Assembly (NCBI GenBank): GCA_002284615.2
Contig: MU070112.1
Span: 50,742 to 76,055 of the forward strand
Source: Dunaliella salina
Taxonomy: Eukaryota; Chlorophyta; Chlorophyceae; Chlamydomonadales; Dunaliellaceae
Direction: 5' to 3'
DNA: 25,314 nt
Position numbers and translations under genes: made by a program. The stretch's first letter is position 1. Each line of letters opens with the position of its first letter. The notes beneath the pieces are model-generated. The model was given only the letters and a program-made list of their open reading frames with translations, was not told where the DNA came from and did no database searches. Below are positions 1 to 8,388 of the stretch, in pieces.

Positions 1-741
1 TGGGTGAATACAAATTGTGCATCTTCTGTTATTTGTCTTCATCCCACACCTGATAGCCAGAGAATTTTTTAATCATTTCTGTCCGTAAGCTTGCAGTCCC
101 TCAGTACTTCAAAAGAAGAAAATTGTGTGTTTGGCAAGTTCCTGCAAGGACGATCAGCCCTTAGATGCTCTGAAATTGAAAAGGGTTGAAAAAGGAAGGG
201 ATGGACAAGCTTTTCACTGCTCCTCGTCGTGAATATGTGCATGATACACAATCCCTGGCGCTCTCCCAGAAAGCTGCACTTCAAAAAGGCAGCTCAACTG
301 CACATGTCGCTCCTTCAATTCACCAACCTGCACACAGAAAAAAAAAATCACTGACTGGAACAAAGGAATTTCTCAGTCAAAATGCCTGAGGAAAGCTGCA
401 CACTCCTGCGCCTGATGACCTGTAATTGTGTACGCTCAAACTTCCCTCACCCCTTGACAACGTTTTTGGTACACGCTGTTGCGCACATTTTTGCATTCTC
501 AAAAGCAGGCATCTTCCTGGTAGCCTGTCGTCATTACGCGCCCCTCTAAAATTAAGGGTTTGGCAGCATGGTGTGGTTTGAGGCTCTAGACACGTATGTG
601 ACATTGGCCCAGTTTTAAACCAATTGCAACTGTGACCTGGAACTGCCCTTGCATGCATGAATTCTTGCTTCTATGCATGCTCGCCTCTGCGCATGGAATG
701 ACATGGGGACAGAAGCAAAAGGTCTGCGGTTAACATTTCTG
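1..741. other. No gene recognised; probable upstream intron of the tafazzin-like gene
   Basis: No reading frame here resembles a known protein, and I could not find the preceding exon of the acyltransferase gene. Because the exon at 875 starts with a splice acceptor and in-phase coding sequence, this stretch is best read as intron, or as intron plus exons I cannot recognise. Short open frames on both strands have no recognisable motif. Confidence 0.4.
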
Positions 742-848
742 ACCACTACTAGGGTTGGCCAGTTCCGAAATCCTGATTCCAAAAACTCGTTTATTATGCG
801 TACAAATACGCGTACGAGAAGAGGGAATTGGCCAACCCTGACCACTAG
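742..848. mobile_element. 91-bp hAT-type MITE with 8-bp target duplication
   Basis: The element spans 750-840. Its left end TAGGGTTGGCCAGTTCC is matched by the reverse complement of the right end, CAGGGTTGGCCAATTCC (15 of 17). The flanks ACCACTAC (742-749) and ACCACTAG (841-848) agree at 7 of 8 positions, which fits the 8-bp duplication made by hAT transposases. YAGGG-type termini are also typical of hAT. The interior has a small hairpin, GCGTA-CAAA-TACGC, and no coding capacity, so it would depend on a transposase supplied elsewhere. It ends 26 bp before the AG acceptor of the exon at 875. Confidence 0.75.
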
Positions 849-874
849 CATTTTTCACGTGCATCGCAATGCAG

Positions 875-976
875 GTGAAAGTGGTGGTGGGCAAGCCCAT
901 CGCTATGGATGACCTGCTTGAGGCTGCCGAGATGCATGCGTGGAGCGAGGACACGCTCTACACTGCCATTGCAAAT
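875..976 (+). CDS. Tafazzin-like acyltransferase, internal exon
   Basis: This is a 102-bp exon (34 codons) bounded by a CAATGCAG acceptor and a GTGAGT donor. The peptide contains VVVGKPIAMDDLL followed by a helix ending LYTAIAN. This matches the C-terminal part of tafazzin/PlsC-type acyltransferases, where a GxPI/F strand and a DDLL segment precede a final helix of the form LYxAVxxRI. Tafazzin is a mitochondrial phospholipid-lysophospholipid transacylase that remodels cardiolipin. The exon ends on a codon boundary, and the next exon (2499) starts on one, giving IAN-RIQARMHAM across the junction. The catalytic HX4D exons are not in the window. Another PlsC-family acyltransferase is the main alternative. 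Confidence 0.55.
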
Positions 977-1122
977 GTGAGTGTTACCAGAGCTGAGGGA
1001 GGAAGTGCATTCTTGGAGCAGGACTCACTCTGCTCTGCAATAGCAGACGTCAGTGGCAAAAGAGGTACCAAAGGAGGAGAGGTTTTGCATCTGTAGGACT
1101 TCACTAGTGGGTGGGAGAGCCT

Positions 1123-1565
1123 GGTGCATCTTTTGGCCTCGATCGGGTGGAGTTGCGTTTCTTGTGGACTTGATCAGGCAGTGGGTGGGTGGGGGAGGGA
1201 TTCTTTTGGCCTCTGCATCAGGAGGATAGTGGGTTGTGCCTCTTTGGAACTCGACCAAGCAAAAGGGTTGTGTGTCCTTTGGACTTGGTCAGGCAGGGGG
1301 GGGTCCAGGGAGGGGTGAGGAGAGGCATTTATTGGCCTTCATCAGGTGGTGTTTGCTTGTTATGAACTTGACCAAGCAGAGCAGTCACGTGTCCTTTGGA
1401 CTGGATGAGGCTGGGGATAGGGTTTGCACCTTTTGGTCTTCATCAGGGTTCCACTTCTAAGCAAGGGTGGTGGACTTGGCCAAGCAGAGGGGCCGTTTAT
1501 CCTTTGGACTTGTTCAGGCGGGGGCCAGGGGGAAGGGGGAGTTCATCTTTTGGACTTCACTGCGC
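1123..1565 (+). repeat. Degenerate G-rich minisatellite in intron
   Basis: About four diverged units of roughly 100-125 bp share the order CTTTTGG..TTCATCAGG ... GACTTGaCCAAGCAGAG ... TCCTTTGGACTTGgTCAGGCnGGGG. Unit starts lie near 1130, 1203, 1329 and 1431, with a partial unit at 1547. Confidence 0.6.
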
Positions 1566-1639
1566 ACATCTTCCGGAATTCATCGCTCAGACGGGTCGTG
1601 CATCAACAGCTTCGTCAGGGATGGCTGTCAGGTTTACTG

Positions 1640-1822
1640 GGTGCACATGAAAAGACCATCAATCAAACGCATGACTGCTAGGCTATGTTTCACATGAACA
1701 TGGATCAGTCAAACACATGACATGGATCAGTCAAACACACGACTGCCAGGCTATATTTTACATGAACAGGGTGTACATGAAAAGGCCATCAGTCAAACGC
1801 ATGACTGCTAGGCTACACTTTT
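1640..1822 (+). repeat. Short tandem duplications (ACATGAAAAG / CATGACTGCTAGGC)
   Basis: The block GTnCACATGAAAAGnCCATC-AnTCAAACGCATGACTGCTAGGCTA occurs at about 1640 and again at about 1770. Between the copies is a shorter partial duplication, ATGGATCAGTCAAACACA. Confidence 0.6.
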
Positions 1823-2053
1823 TCTGTTCCAAACATTCAGGCTTTGTCATGGGTTGCTATCAGGCTTGTCTGTGTTGAAGCTGTTGCCATACAAATCGGG
1901 CACAGCACAGGCCTGGCTGCATTGATGGACATGACACTTCCAATCCACAATAAAGCTGTTGCTGCCGAGTCGGGCAGCACAAGGCTTTAGACATTGACGA
2001 AGGTGACGCCTCCCTAGTGTCACTCACTTGACCCCTTTAACATTCCGCTGTGT

Positions 2054-2472
2054 GAGTTGCATGCTGTAACCTCCAAGTATGTTATGCATCCTGCTTCTCC
2101 AGCGTTGGACATTTTTGTTTTGCCTCTCTCTTGTAGCTCACTTTTCCCCTAGACACATTCCCCTGTCTGTGAGTTGCATGCTGTAACCTCCAAGTATGTT
2201 ATGTGTCCTGCTTCTCCAGCGTTGGACATTTTTGTTTCGCCTCTCTCTTGTAGCTCACTTCCCCCCTAGACACATTTTTGCTCTGTGAGTTGCATACTGA
2301 AACCACCAAGTACAATATGAATCCTGCATCTCCAGCGGTGGTCACTTTTGTTTCACCTCCCTCGTGTTGCTCACTTTCCCCCCTAGACACATTCCCCTTT
2401 CTGTAAGTTGCATGCTGTAACCTCCAAGTACGATATGCATCCTGCCTCTCCAGCGTTGGTCACTGTTGTTTC
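2054..2472 (+). repeat. 117-bp tandem repeat, 3.6 copies, next to the splice acceptor
   Basis: Units begin with GAGTTGCATGCTGTAACC (or a close variant) at 2054, 2171, 2287 and 2405, giving spacings of 117, 116 and 118 bp. Each full unit contains a pyrimidine-rich stretch. In the first two units it ends CTCTCTTGTAG, at the place where the last, incomplete unit runs into the real acceptor CCTTGCAG at 2498. Confidence 0.85.
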
Positions 2473-2498
2473 CGCTTCTGTTCTCATCATCCTTGCAG

Positions 2499-3137
2499 CG
2501 CATTCAAGCCCGCATGCACGCCATGCACGCCTCCCTCCATGCCCAAGAAGCGGAGCTGGTCACAGGCCAGCAATCAGAGACTGAAGCACCAGCCTTGCCT
2601 CCTGGCCCCCCTCCTGCTTTCCCTTGGGTCTTGCCAGAATTGACATTCCCGCGTGACCAAGCTTTGGGCTCCCCCCTCTTTGCCACCCCCGCTCAAGGGC
2701 TGCTGGGGGCGAGCTTGGCCCGAGCTTCTGGGCTGCAAACTGGCGGGGCAGCGCTGCAAGTGGGGCTGGGTAGCACTCAGGGCATGGAATTTGATTGGCC
2801 CGGTCACCAGCTTTTGTACAACAGCAGCAGTAGTAGTGGTGTAGAACAGCCAGGTGTGCAGAGTAGCCACGACTTCAGTGGGCTATCACAAGGTAGTGGT
2901 GTGCCGGGGGAAGGAACAACGAGCACTGGAGACAGCAGCAGCTCATACACATGGAGGAGGATAGAGAGCTCTAGGCTAGGGTTGGCCTTGAAGTGGATGG
3001 AGGGGGTGTACCAAGGGGGCAAAGAGCAGAGCATCAGCGGTAGCAGGAGGATCACAAGTTCGCATGGTGGTCTTTGTGAACGCTTGTTTTACGGCTTCAG
3101 TCTACCCTTGCGCCCTGCAAGTGCATTGGGGCTGTGA
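2499..3137 (+). CDS. Tafazzin-like acyltransferase, terminal exon
   Basis: The exon starts after CCTTGCAG and reads RIQARMHAMHASLHAQEAEL. This continues the final helix of a tafazzin-like protein from the exon at 875 (joined residues IAN-RIQ). The first 25 or so residues are helical and basic. The remaining 185 or so are Pro-, Gly- and Ser-rich, with a run of five serines near residue 108 and no recognisable fold, so they form a long low-complexity tail unusual for tafazzin. The stop TGA (3135-3137) lies inside the first unit of a minisatellite, and the last 15 or so residues (GFSLPLRP...) are encoded by it. A further unrecognised intron could remove part of the tail. An upstream in-frame ATG at 2466 would lie in the intron, so I do not treat it as the start. 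Confidence 0.5.
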   Translation, partial: RIQARMHAMHASLHAQEAELVTGQQSETEAPALPPGPPPAFPWVLPELTFPRDQALGSPLFATPAQGLLGASLARASGLQTGGAALQVGLGSTQGMEFDWPGHQLLYNSSSSSGVEQPGVQSSHDFSGLSQGSGVPGEGTTSTGDSSSSYTWRRIESSRLGLALKWMEGVYQGGKEQSISGSRRITSSHGGLCERLFYGFSLPLRPASALGL

Positions 3138-3425
3138 GGGCCTTGGTGCTGTGTGTGCCTTAGAATAACACTGAAAACGCCATGAAGCTGGAAATTGCAG
3201 CTTCAGCCTGCCCTCATGCCCTGCGAGTGTGTCGGTGTTGTGAGTGAGTCGCTTATCTGGCCTCAGCCTGCCCATGGCTCTGCAAGTGCATTGGTACTGT
3301 GAGTGCCTCTTGCAGCTTCAACATGGCCTTGCGCCCTGTAAATGGATTGGGCTTGAGGCATTTCATGGCTTCAGCCTGCCTATGCGCCCCATGGGTGTAT
3401 TGGGGATGCGAGTGCATTTAGGGCG
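3092..3425 (+). repeat. Roughly 54-bp minisatellite spanning stop codon and 3' UTR
   Basis: About five units of the form GGCTTCAGcCTGCCCnTGCGCCCTGCaAGTGnATTGGngnTGTGAGnGC start near 3092, 3199, 3257, 3312 and 3366. The interval between the first two holds an unrelated 55-bp stretch or a strongly diverged unit. Confidence 0.7.
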
Positions 3426-3553
3426 CTGCTGTAGGCGCTGCGGGCTAAATAAGGTTTGAAAAGTGGTGATTAATCAAGATCCTTTCTTTCTGTTGGGGAA
3501 GATGGGGGAAGACAAGCAAACGTCTTCGTGGCTGGCGTTTGCAGGTGTGAATG

Positions 3554-3559
3554 AATAAA
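3554..3559 (+). promoter_or_regulatory. Candidate polyadenylation signal AATAAA
   Basis: An AATAAA lies 417 bp after the stop codon of the terminal exon. A TGTAA motif, the usual signal in chlorophyte algae, lies earlier, at about 3347. Which one is used cannot be decided from sequence. Confidence 0.25.
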
Positions 3560-3776
3560 GGATGCATGGGTTTTGAGCTCTCCTTGTTTCTTATTGTGTG
3601 TTGAAAACTATTCTTGAGAAATGTATCCTCAATATTCCAACTACTCTTATCTGCTTATATCCGTCTCAACATAAGCCTGTGCAGGCAACAGTCCTCTTCC
3701 CCATATTTGAACATGTGTACCATGCTTAATGCATCCCACTTCATTTTGTTCCTGATACCTAAAGCTCCCTCTGATG

Positions 3777-3938
3777 CATGAGAAAAACCATGAAGACAGA
3801 GAAAACACTCCTAGATCATTGAGGTAAAGGAGGAGACACATAAGCTCATCAATGAGAATAAGCTCATCAATGAGAAAAAACCATGTAGACAGTTAAAACA
3901 CTCCTTGATTGCTTGAGGCAAAGGAAACGCATCAGCTT
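3777..3938 (+). repeat. Roughly 93-bp direct duplication with an inner 18-bp doublet
   Basis: ATGAGAAAAACCATGaAGACAG..AAAACACTCCT..ATTGAGGtAAAGGA recurs from about 3870, as ATGAGAAAAAACCATGtAGACAG..AAAACACTCCT..GCTTGAGGCAAAGGA. Between the copies, ATAAGCTCATCAATGAGA is perfectly doubled at 3840-3857 and 3858-3875. Confidence 0.75.
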
Positions 3939-3939
3939 A

Positions 3940-4626
3940 AAGAGCTGTGAGTCTCCCACATCAGAAGTCAGGAGGGAAGTCAGTGTGGATCCGATGCGTT
4001 CCTGGCAGCATGCGGCTCCAGGGCACCACTGGCAGCATTTTGATGTATTCTGTTCAATGGCTTACCTGAATGAGGTAGGTAAGGTAAGGTAAGGTTACAT
4101 CGCTATATCCGCCTACGAGGGCAGCTGAGCGGAAACACAGACCTGGAACTAGACAGGTCTTCAAAAAAAATGCGTATAGAAATAGTCAACTGTTGAGGAA
4201 CATGCGCTCGAAGTACCACATAAAGCAGAGGTTCTCCAAGTGAGCACAAGTAAGCACTGAGAAAATGGCACAAGGAGTCTTAACCTGAATGCTCATATGT
4301 TTGACTTGAAACTCCAAATATTCAGAGACCAAGTGCAAGGAGAAATGGTCAGATGCAGATTTACATGATGTTTGGCAAACAGTTTCCTCAAAACTCCAAA
4401 ACCCTTTTGCAATGTTTTATGATTTGAAAGGAACTGCAGCAACAGCCTGAGAGCACGTGCTCATGGGAAGCTCCAAGTTTACCTGAATTTTAAGCAATGC
4501 CTGGCATTCATGTTTGCTTCTCTCAACCCACACTCACAAGCTTGGATGAAATCATCTATGCGAATTGCTCGGGTAACTCTGCATTGGTCACTCTGCCGTC
4601 CCACAGTCCAGGTCTTCCGCTAAAAG
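3940..4626. other. Gene-free stretch with small repeats and a hairpin
   Basis: No coding sequence is recognisable. It contains a short GGTAA pentamer run (about 4074-4096) and a perfect hairpin, AGACCTG-(8 nt)-CAGGTCT, at 4139-4160, followed by A-rich sequence. Confidence 0.5.
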
Positions 4627-4704
4627 GCTTTCAGGGCAGCTACCCATGGACATGCTTTCAGGGCAGCTACCCATGAACATGCTTTCAGGGCAGCTACCCA
4701 TATG
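4627..4704 (+). repeat. 27-bp tandem repeat, three copies
   Basis: GCTTTCAGGGCAGCTACCCA starts at 4627, 4654 and 4681 with an exact 27-bp period. The copies are nearly identical, so the array is young. Confidence 0.9.
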
Positions 4705-4975
4705 AAAGTCCCATACTTCGCGTAATCTGGCGTGCTCAAGCTCGGCTCAGTTGTTCTACGCTTGCTGCTTGACCTGCCATGTGCTGCCCAGGTGCTCTTG
4801 CTGCTGTCGGCAGGGAAGGGTGGTTTTGTTGCTTGAACTCGTTATGCTTGCGACCTGCTGGAGCTGCTGTTGTTGTTGGGTGTGCTGGAGAGGGGGTTCG
4901 GTCTGTGGATTTGCGGGGAGGGGCTGACTGCTGCTGCTGGAAGAGGGGGTTTGGGTGCTTGAAAGGGGGTTTGTC

Positions 4976-4977
4976 TT

Positions 4978-5014
<37 letters not shown>

Positions 5015-5036
5015 GTGCTCCTGCTGTTGCTGCTGG
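4976..5036 (-). repeat. CAG/CAA tract, second poly-Gln run
   Basis: The + strand reads (CTG/TTG)n. On the - strand this is mostly CAG/CAA and encodes Gln in the frame that also carries the downstream protein sequence. Confidence 0.85.
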
Positions 5037-5677
5037 TGGGTTGATGAGGCAGGAGCTTGAGCTGCTGGTGGTGCAGGCTTGCTGAATACCTGCTTGAGCT
5101 GCTGTCCCACTCGGCCTGCACTGAGGTGTTGGAAGGGCTCGCCACGGCTGGGGAGGCGTCCTGCAGGCAGGTGCTGGCGGAAGGGGTAGGNAACCAGCTC
5201 CCTCTCCCGATGTTTGACCAGGATGCCTGTGCCCCTGGCTTGCACTACCAGTTCTTCCCCATACCCACACTGCACCCGGCCTATTTGCTGCAGCTGTATG
5301 GCCAGGCTCACGAGCACATCCTGTAAACGCGTTCTCTTGAGGTCCAACACTGCTTGTGCGGCGTTGCTGCTGTCGCGGAACCCCGCGTACGCTGCTGTCG
5401 CTGCCTCGGCCGTGCTGAACTACACAGAGTATCGCTGCTTGCCCTGATCGTTGTCCCGCATGCGCTCGACATGCTGTCGCTGCCCACCTGCACTGCAGGA
5501 AGGCTTCCACCCCGGCTGGAGTTGCTTCGCAGGGCAGTGCCCCTGCGTGCCTGGAGCGCAGCAGACGCACGCTGTAAAGGCTCTGCCGCTTTTCATTGTC
5601 AATGCTGCACGCTGCTGCCCAGTTTGTGTCTGCTGCTTGCTGGACGAGGTGGTCAACGCTGACCCGAGTTACTCTGC

Positions 5678-5681
<4 letters not shown>

Positions 5682-5712
<31 letters not shown>

Positions 5713-5730
5713 TGCTGTTGCTGCTGCAGC
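5682..5730 (-). repeat. CAG tract, first poly-Gln run
   Basis: About 16 CAG/CAA codons on the - strand encode an uninterrupted Gln run just after the N-terminal helix. Confidence 0.9.
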
Positions 5731-5798
5731 TGCAATACCACATGGTTAAGCTCGTCGACCTTTTGCAGTAGCTGGCGCACTAGTTGCTCGGTCTCCAT

Positions 5799-6448
5799 CT
5801 CTCCCTGTGTTGACAAACACATTTTGTTCCCCCCGAATGAGGTAGGCTTGTGCATAACTGACAAAAAAAGGAAGAAAATAAATATGTTTGCTTGCCATTT
5901 GGCTGCGTCCATTAAGGAAAGAGCACCCCATTCACTCCCAACAATAGGGTCCAGAGATCGGCTGGAGATCCCTGAGGTCGAACCCTGGTCCCAGGCAGTG
6001 CAGCCTATGCACCATTGACTGGAGCCGGCTGTATCATGATATCTGCTCCACTGTAGCAATTAACAAACCAAGGAGAATAGTGTGAAGGGTCACAGATTTC
6101 CAGATTCAATTTGCTGTAACAAAAAAAAGATTCAATGAAGTTCTAGCAAAAGATCATGGGAAAAGATGATCATACCATGAAGGAAAAAATAAGGCTTGTT
6201 GTTGCTCTGCTGCAAAAAAGGGGACATATCCAAGATCCAGAGTGAAAGTTGTTCACAAAGCTCCCTGTACTGTTGCTGCGAGGCCTCTAGTTGGGCACGA
6301 GGCCACCTACCTTCACATTTGACTTCTTCCAAGTGGCAATGGCGTTTGTGGGTACTCGAGTTATGAGGTTGGTCTGTCCAGGATTGTATTGCTTCTCAAG
6401 TCTCTGCTACTTTTTCTTAAATTACACATTACACAATGTGCAGGAAAA
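5799..6448. other. Gene-free stretch; weak Pol III box pair on - strand
   Basis: No convincing coding sequence. On the - strand, GGTTCGACCTC (5974-5984) is close to a Pol III B box, and a poor A-box match lies about 43 bp upstream (6012-6027). A short - strand frame at 6132-6332 (AQLEASQQQYRELCEQLSLW) could be an exon, but nothing supports it. Confidence 0.3.
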
Positions 6449-6554
6449 GGCAGTTGTCTATTTGTATGAGAGGGGCAGGCCAGAGGACGCATGGGGAGTT
6501 AAGGGAAGGTCTTCTAACTTACAAGCTAGCAAGCTAGCAAGATGGCAGTGGTCT
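6449..6554 (+). mobile_element. 84-bp short retroposon, copy 1, with 11-bp target duplication
   Basis: The insertion 6460-6543 is flanked by GGCAGTTGTCT (6449-6459) and GGCAGTGGTCT (6544-6554), which match at 10 of 11 positions. The body contains TTAAGGGAAGGTC and ends in the tail CAAGCTAGCAAGCTAGCAAG, 2.5 copies of an 8-mer. The same body and tail recur at 17875-17963 with a different target duplication. It has no coding capacity. A variable-length target duplication plus a simple-repeat tail suggests LINE-driven retroposition. Confidence 0.65.
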
Positions 6555-7714
6555 CACCAGAAGGCCCTCAGATCCCACAATAGACACAGCTAGCCTAGGG
6601 GAGAGCCAGAAACAGAGGTAACGAGATCAGGGGGGTTGTCCGCCATGCTCCTGGACGCCCGAATGGTCCTTCTTTTCTCCTCCGCTGCAAGTGCTTGCCC
6701 AGCAAAACCCCCCCAGAAGCCCCCTGAAAATGAAGAGCATGTCTGGTGTTAATGATGGAAATCAATTGCTAGTGGTTCAGCTTTTTGCTTGGTAAGGTCT
6801 AGGTTGATAAGAGGTTTGATTGTGTATTAAATGTAAATAGTGCCACACCAACTAAGATGATGTGTAGAGTCACTTTGAAAAAAAGAAAAAGACTTTAACA
6901 CCTGGCGCTAAGACTTGAGGCTGGCGGGATTTCAGGCCTTTGCCGCAGAGGCTGCAGGTCGGCTCGGTGCTTGCATGTGCACGCTGCATAGTCACACAGG
7001 TGCAAATGTAAACCCTGACAGCTTGTCAGCAGCCCCTGCAATCAGAAACTTACCCCCTAGCCTCAGCAGACCCAAGTCAGAAAAGGTACTCCTCTGTCCT
7101 ATTTCAAACCATGATCAAAGAGCACTGGCCAGTCCATCCATGGATCACCTCCACCACCTAGAATCTTCCTTAGTCACTTTTACAGAATTTTAAATGTATC
7201 ATTGGATTGCTGAGCCTGAGCTCAAACACTGTCGAATGGCACCATCTTTGAGCAAATTGGGTAAAAAGGGGGGGGGGGGGGGGCTCAATGCATGGATCAG
7301 AGTCAATGCCACATGCGCATTGGTGTAGGTTGCTGGGGGTGTGGAGGCAAACATGCAGCAAACCAATTTAAATTACCAGGATAGTAACAAAATGTGATAT
7401 GTTCTTGCTTGGTGAAACCAGGAGGGCAATTTGTGACTCGCAAGCCAGTTGTGGGTGTCTGGAAGGGCAGGTATGCATGGGTGTCCGCTCCTTAGTTTTT
7501 GCCCCATAACTCTGCTGGGACTCAATATTTCATTGCGCTGAGCATGCAAGTTGATAGCTATATGAGAGAGGAGCAGATTGACATCCTTCATGTTTGGGTA
7601 GGGGCACTGGAAGATTATTTTTTTGGGGGGGGGGCAGAGGGGTCCAGCGCAAAACTTACACACGCCTTCCTCGAAAAAAATTTCCTCCCTCTTGAAATAA
7701 CACACATTTAAAAC
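6555..7714. other. Gene-free stretch with poly-G runs
   Basis: I see no supported gene. It contains a G16 run (7268-7283) and a G10 run (7625-7634). A + strand frame at 6915-7193 (GFQAFAAEAAGRLGACMC...) is open but has no motif, and could be an isolated exon or chance. Confidence 0.4.
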
Positions 7715-7925
7715 CCAGGCAATTTAACAAACGCCATAGGTATCTCTGCCAAATACTGAAGCAGCCATGCTTTTTGCTGCGACAATGGCCGGATCTCCAA
7801 AGAACCCACAGCCTTGCAGAACTCCTTTTGTGCAGTGCGCACAGCCCCAGTCTGCGACAGGCCCTCAAACCATTGTCCAGCTTCCTGAGAAAGGAGAGGC
7901 AAAACAAATGCCCCTCCAACCTGCT
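7715..7925 (-). pseudogene. Possible gag fragment of an LTR retroelement
   Basis: The - strand frame reads FVLPLLSQEAGQWFEGLSQ, then TAQKEFCKAVGS, with a Leu-rich end. This resembles the pattern of Ty3/gypsy-type Gag (hydrophobic strand, A..WF..L, then an EF..A segment), but it is only about 70 residues long and lacks a zinc knuckle. The start of the same open frame (7926-7980) runs into LINE2 sequence and is not part of it. Chance resemblance is possible. Confidence 0.3.
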
Positions 7926-7939
7926 CCCCATCGATCAAA

Positions 7940-8388
7940 CTAAATCCACCTATCATGAAATCAAACGAGAAATTAACCACACAGACATGTCACAGAGTAA
8001 CAAGTCTCTGCAGAAAACAAAGAAGGCCCAGCAAAATGGTATTGCCAAACATCCATCCCATGCCAATCAACAGGTTTTCAAAGACTCCCACAGCCAACCC
8101 TCCAACATCTTGGCGCTTGAAGATAAGTGCACCAAGACAGTTCATATAGAACCTAACAAAATTGCAAACATCATTGAGGACTTCTTCACAAAAACCATGA
8201 TGGCCCCCAGCATTAAATCAGGAAGGTACTTGCCAAATGACTCTCAGGCAAAACGGGATTATCCATGGTTCGTCCCCGGGGGGTTGTGCGCAGATGGCTT
8301 CACAATTTTATTTTTGATCAACGTAACTTCATGGCTGTATCAAGTCCTTGACCAACAGCAAATCTCCAGGTCCAAATGGAATTGTCAA
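7940..8388 (+). mobile_element. LINE2, left fragment (pre-RT region and start of RT)
   Basis: The frame from 7945 reads IEPNKIANIIEDFFTKTM, then GRYLPNDSQAKRDYPW. This aligns with the LINE1 segment before its reverse transcriptase (QAQIIEHYYTHAMKAV, GKYLPHKAPRDYPW). After a frameshift around 8300, the RT motif KSLTNSKSPGPNGIVN appears at about 8340-8389, matching KTLSNNKSPGPDGIVNE in LINE1. The fragment stops exactly where LINE1 begins and resumes at 16663. The LINE2 endonuclease region is not seen to the left, so this copy is 5'-truncated or was cut by the gag-like sequence at 7715. Confidence 0.8.

Larger units (their letters stand above)
977..2498 (+). other. 1.5-kb intron of the tafazzin-like gene
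   Basis: The intron runs from GTGAGT (977) to a pyrimidine-rich TCATCATCCTTGCAG acceptor (ending 2498) and joins two phase-0 exons. It holds three separate minisatellite blocks, described individually, and little unique sequence. Open frames inside it (for example at 1124-1700 on +) are products of the repeats. Confidence 0.55.
4736..5798 (-). pseudogene. Decayed Gln-rich protein gene (gag-like or host orphan)
   Basis: Reading leftwards from an ATG at 5798, the protein begins METEQLVRQLLQKVDELNHV, a short amphipathic helix, and continues into a poly-Gln run. It then reads VDHLVQQAADTNWAAA. Around 5520 the coding sense passes to another frame (GQRQHVERMRDNDQGKQRYSV), hits a TAG near 5430, and continues in that frame with GFRDSSNAAQAVLDLKRTRL and VQCGYGEELVVQARG. 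It ends in a second Gln run and a Pro/Ser/Gln-rich tail, with a stop at 4736. Both Gln runs are in Gln frame only if this frame path is followed, which supports one gene carrying one frameshift and one nonsense change. I do not recognise the family. The N-terminal helix and Gln-rich build resemble gag-type proteins of LTR elements, but there is no zinc knuckle. An unrecognised intron could replace the frameshift. One ambiguous base lies at 5191. Confidence 0.45.

Noticed and set aside
1124..1700. Several overlapping + strand frames in the intron
   Set aside because: They follow the minisatellite units and repeat the same Leu/Trp/Gly-rich peptides. The stretch lies between two in-phase exons.
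4779..5060. A + strand frame encoding a polycysteine run
   Set aside because: It is the antisense of the CAG tract. The - strand reading gives a coherent Gln-rich protein.
6132..6332. A - strand frame AQLEASQQQYRELCEQLSLW as an exon
   Set aside because: A GT-rich site flanks one side, but no acceptor or partner exon could be identified.
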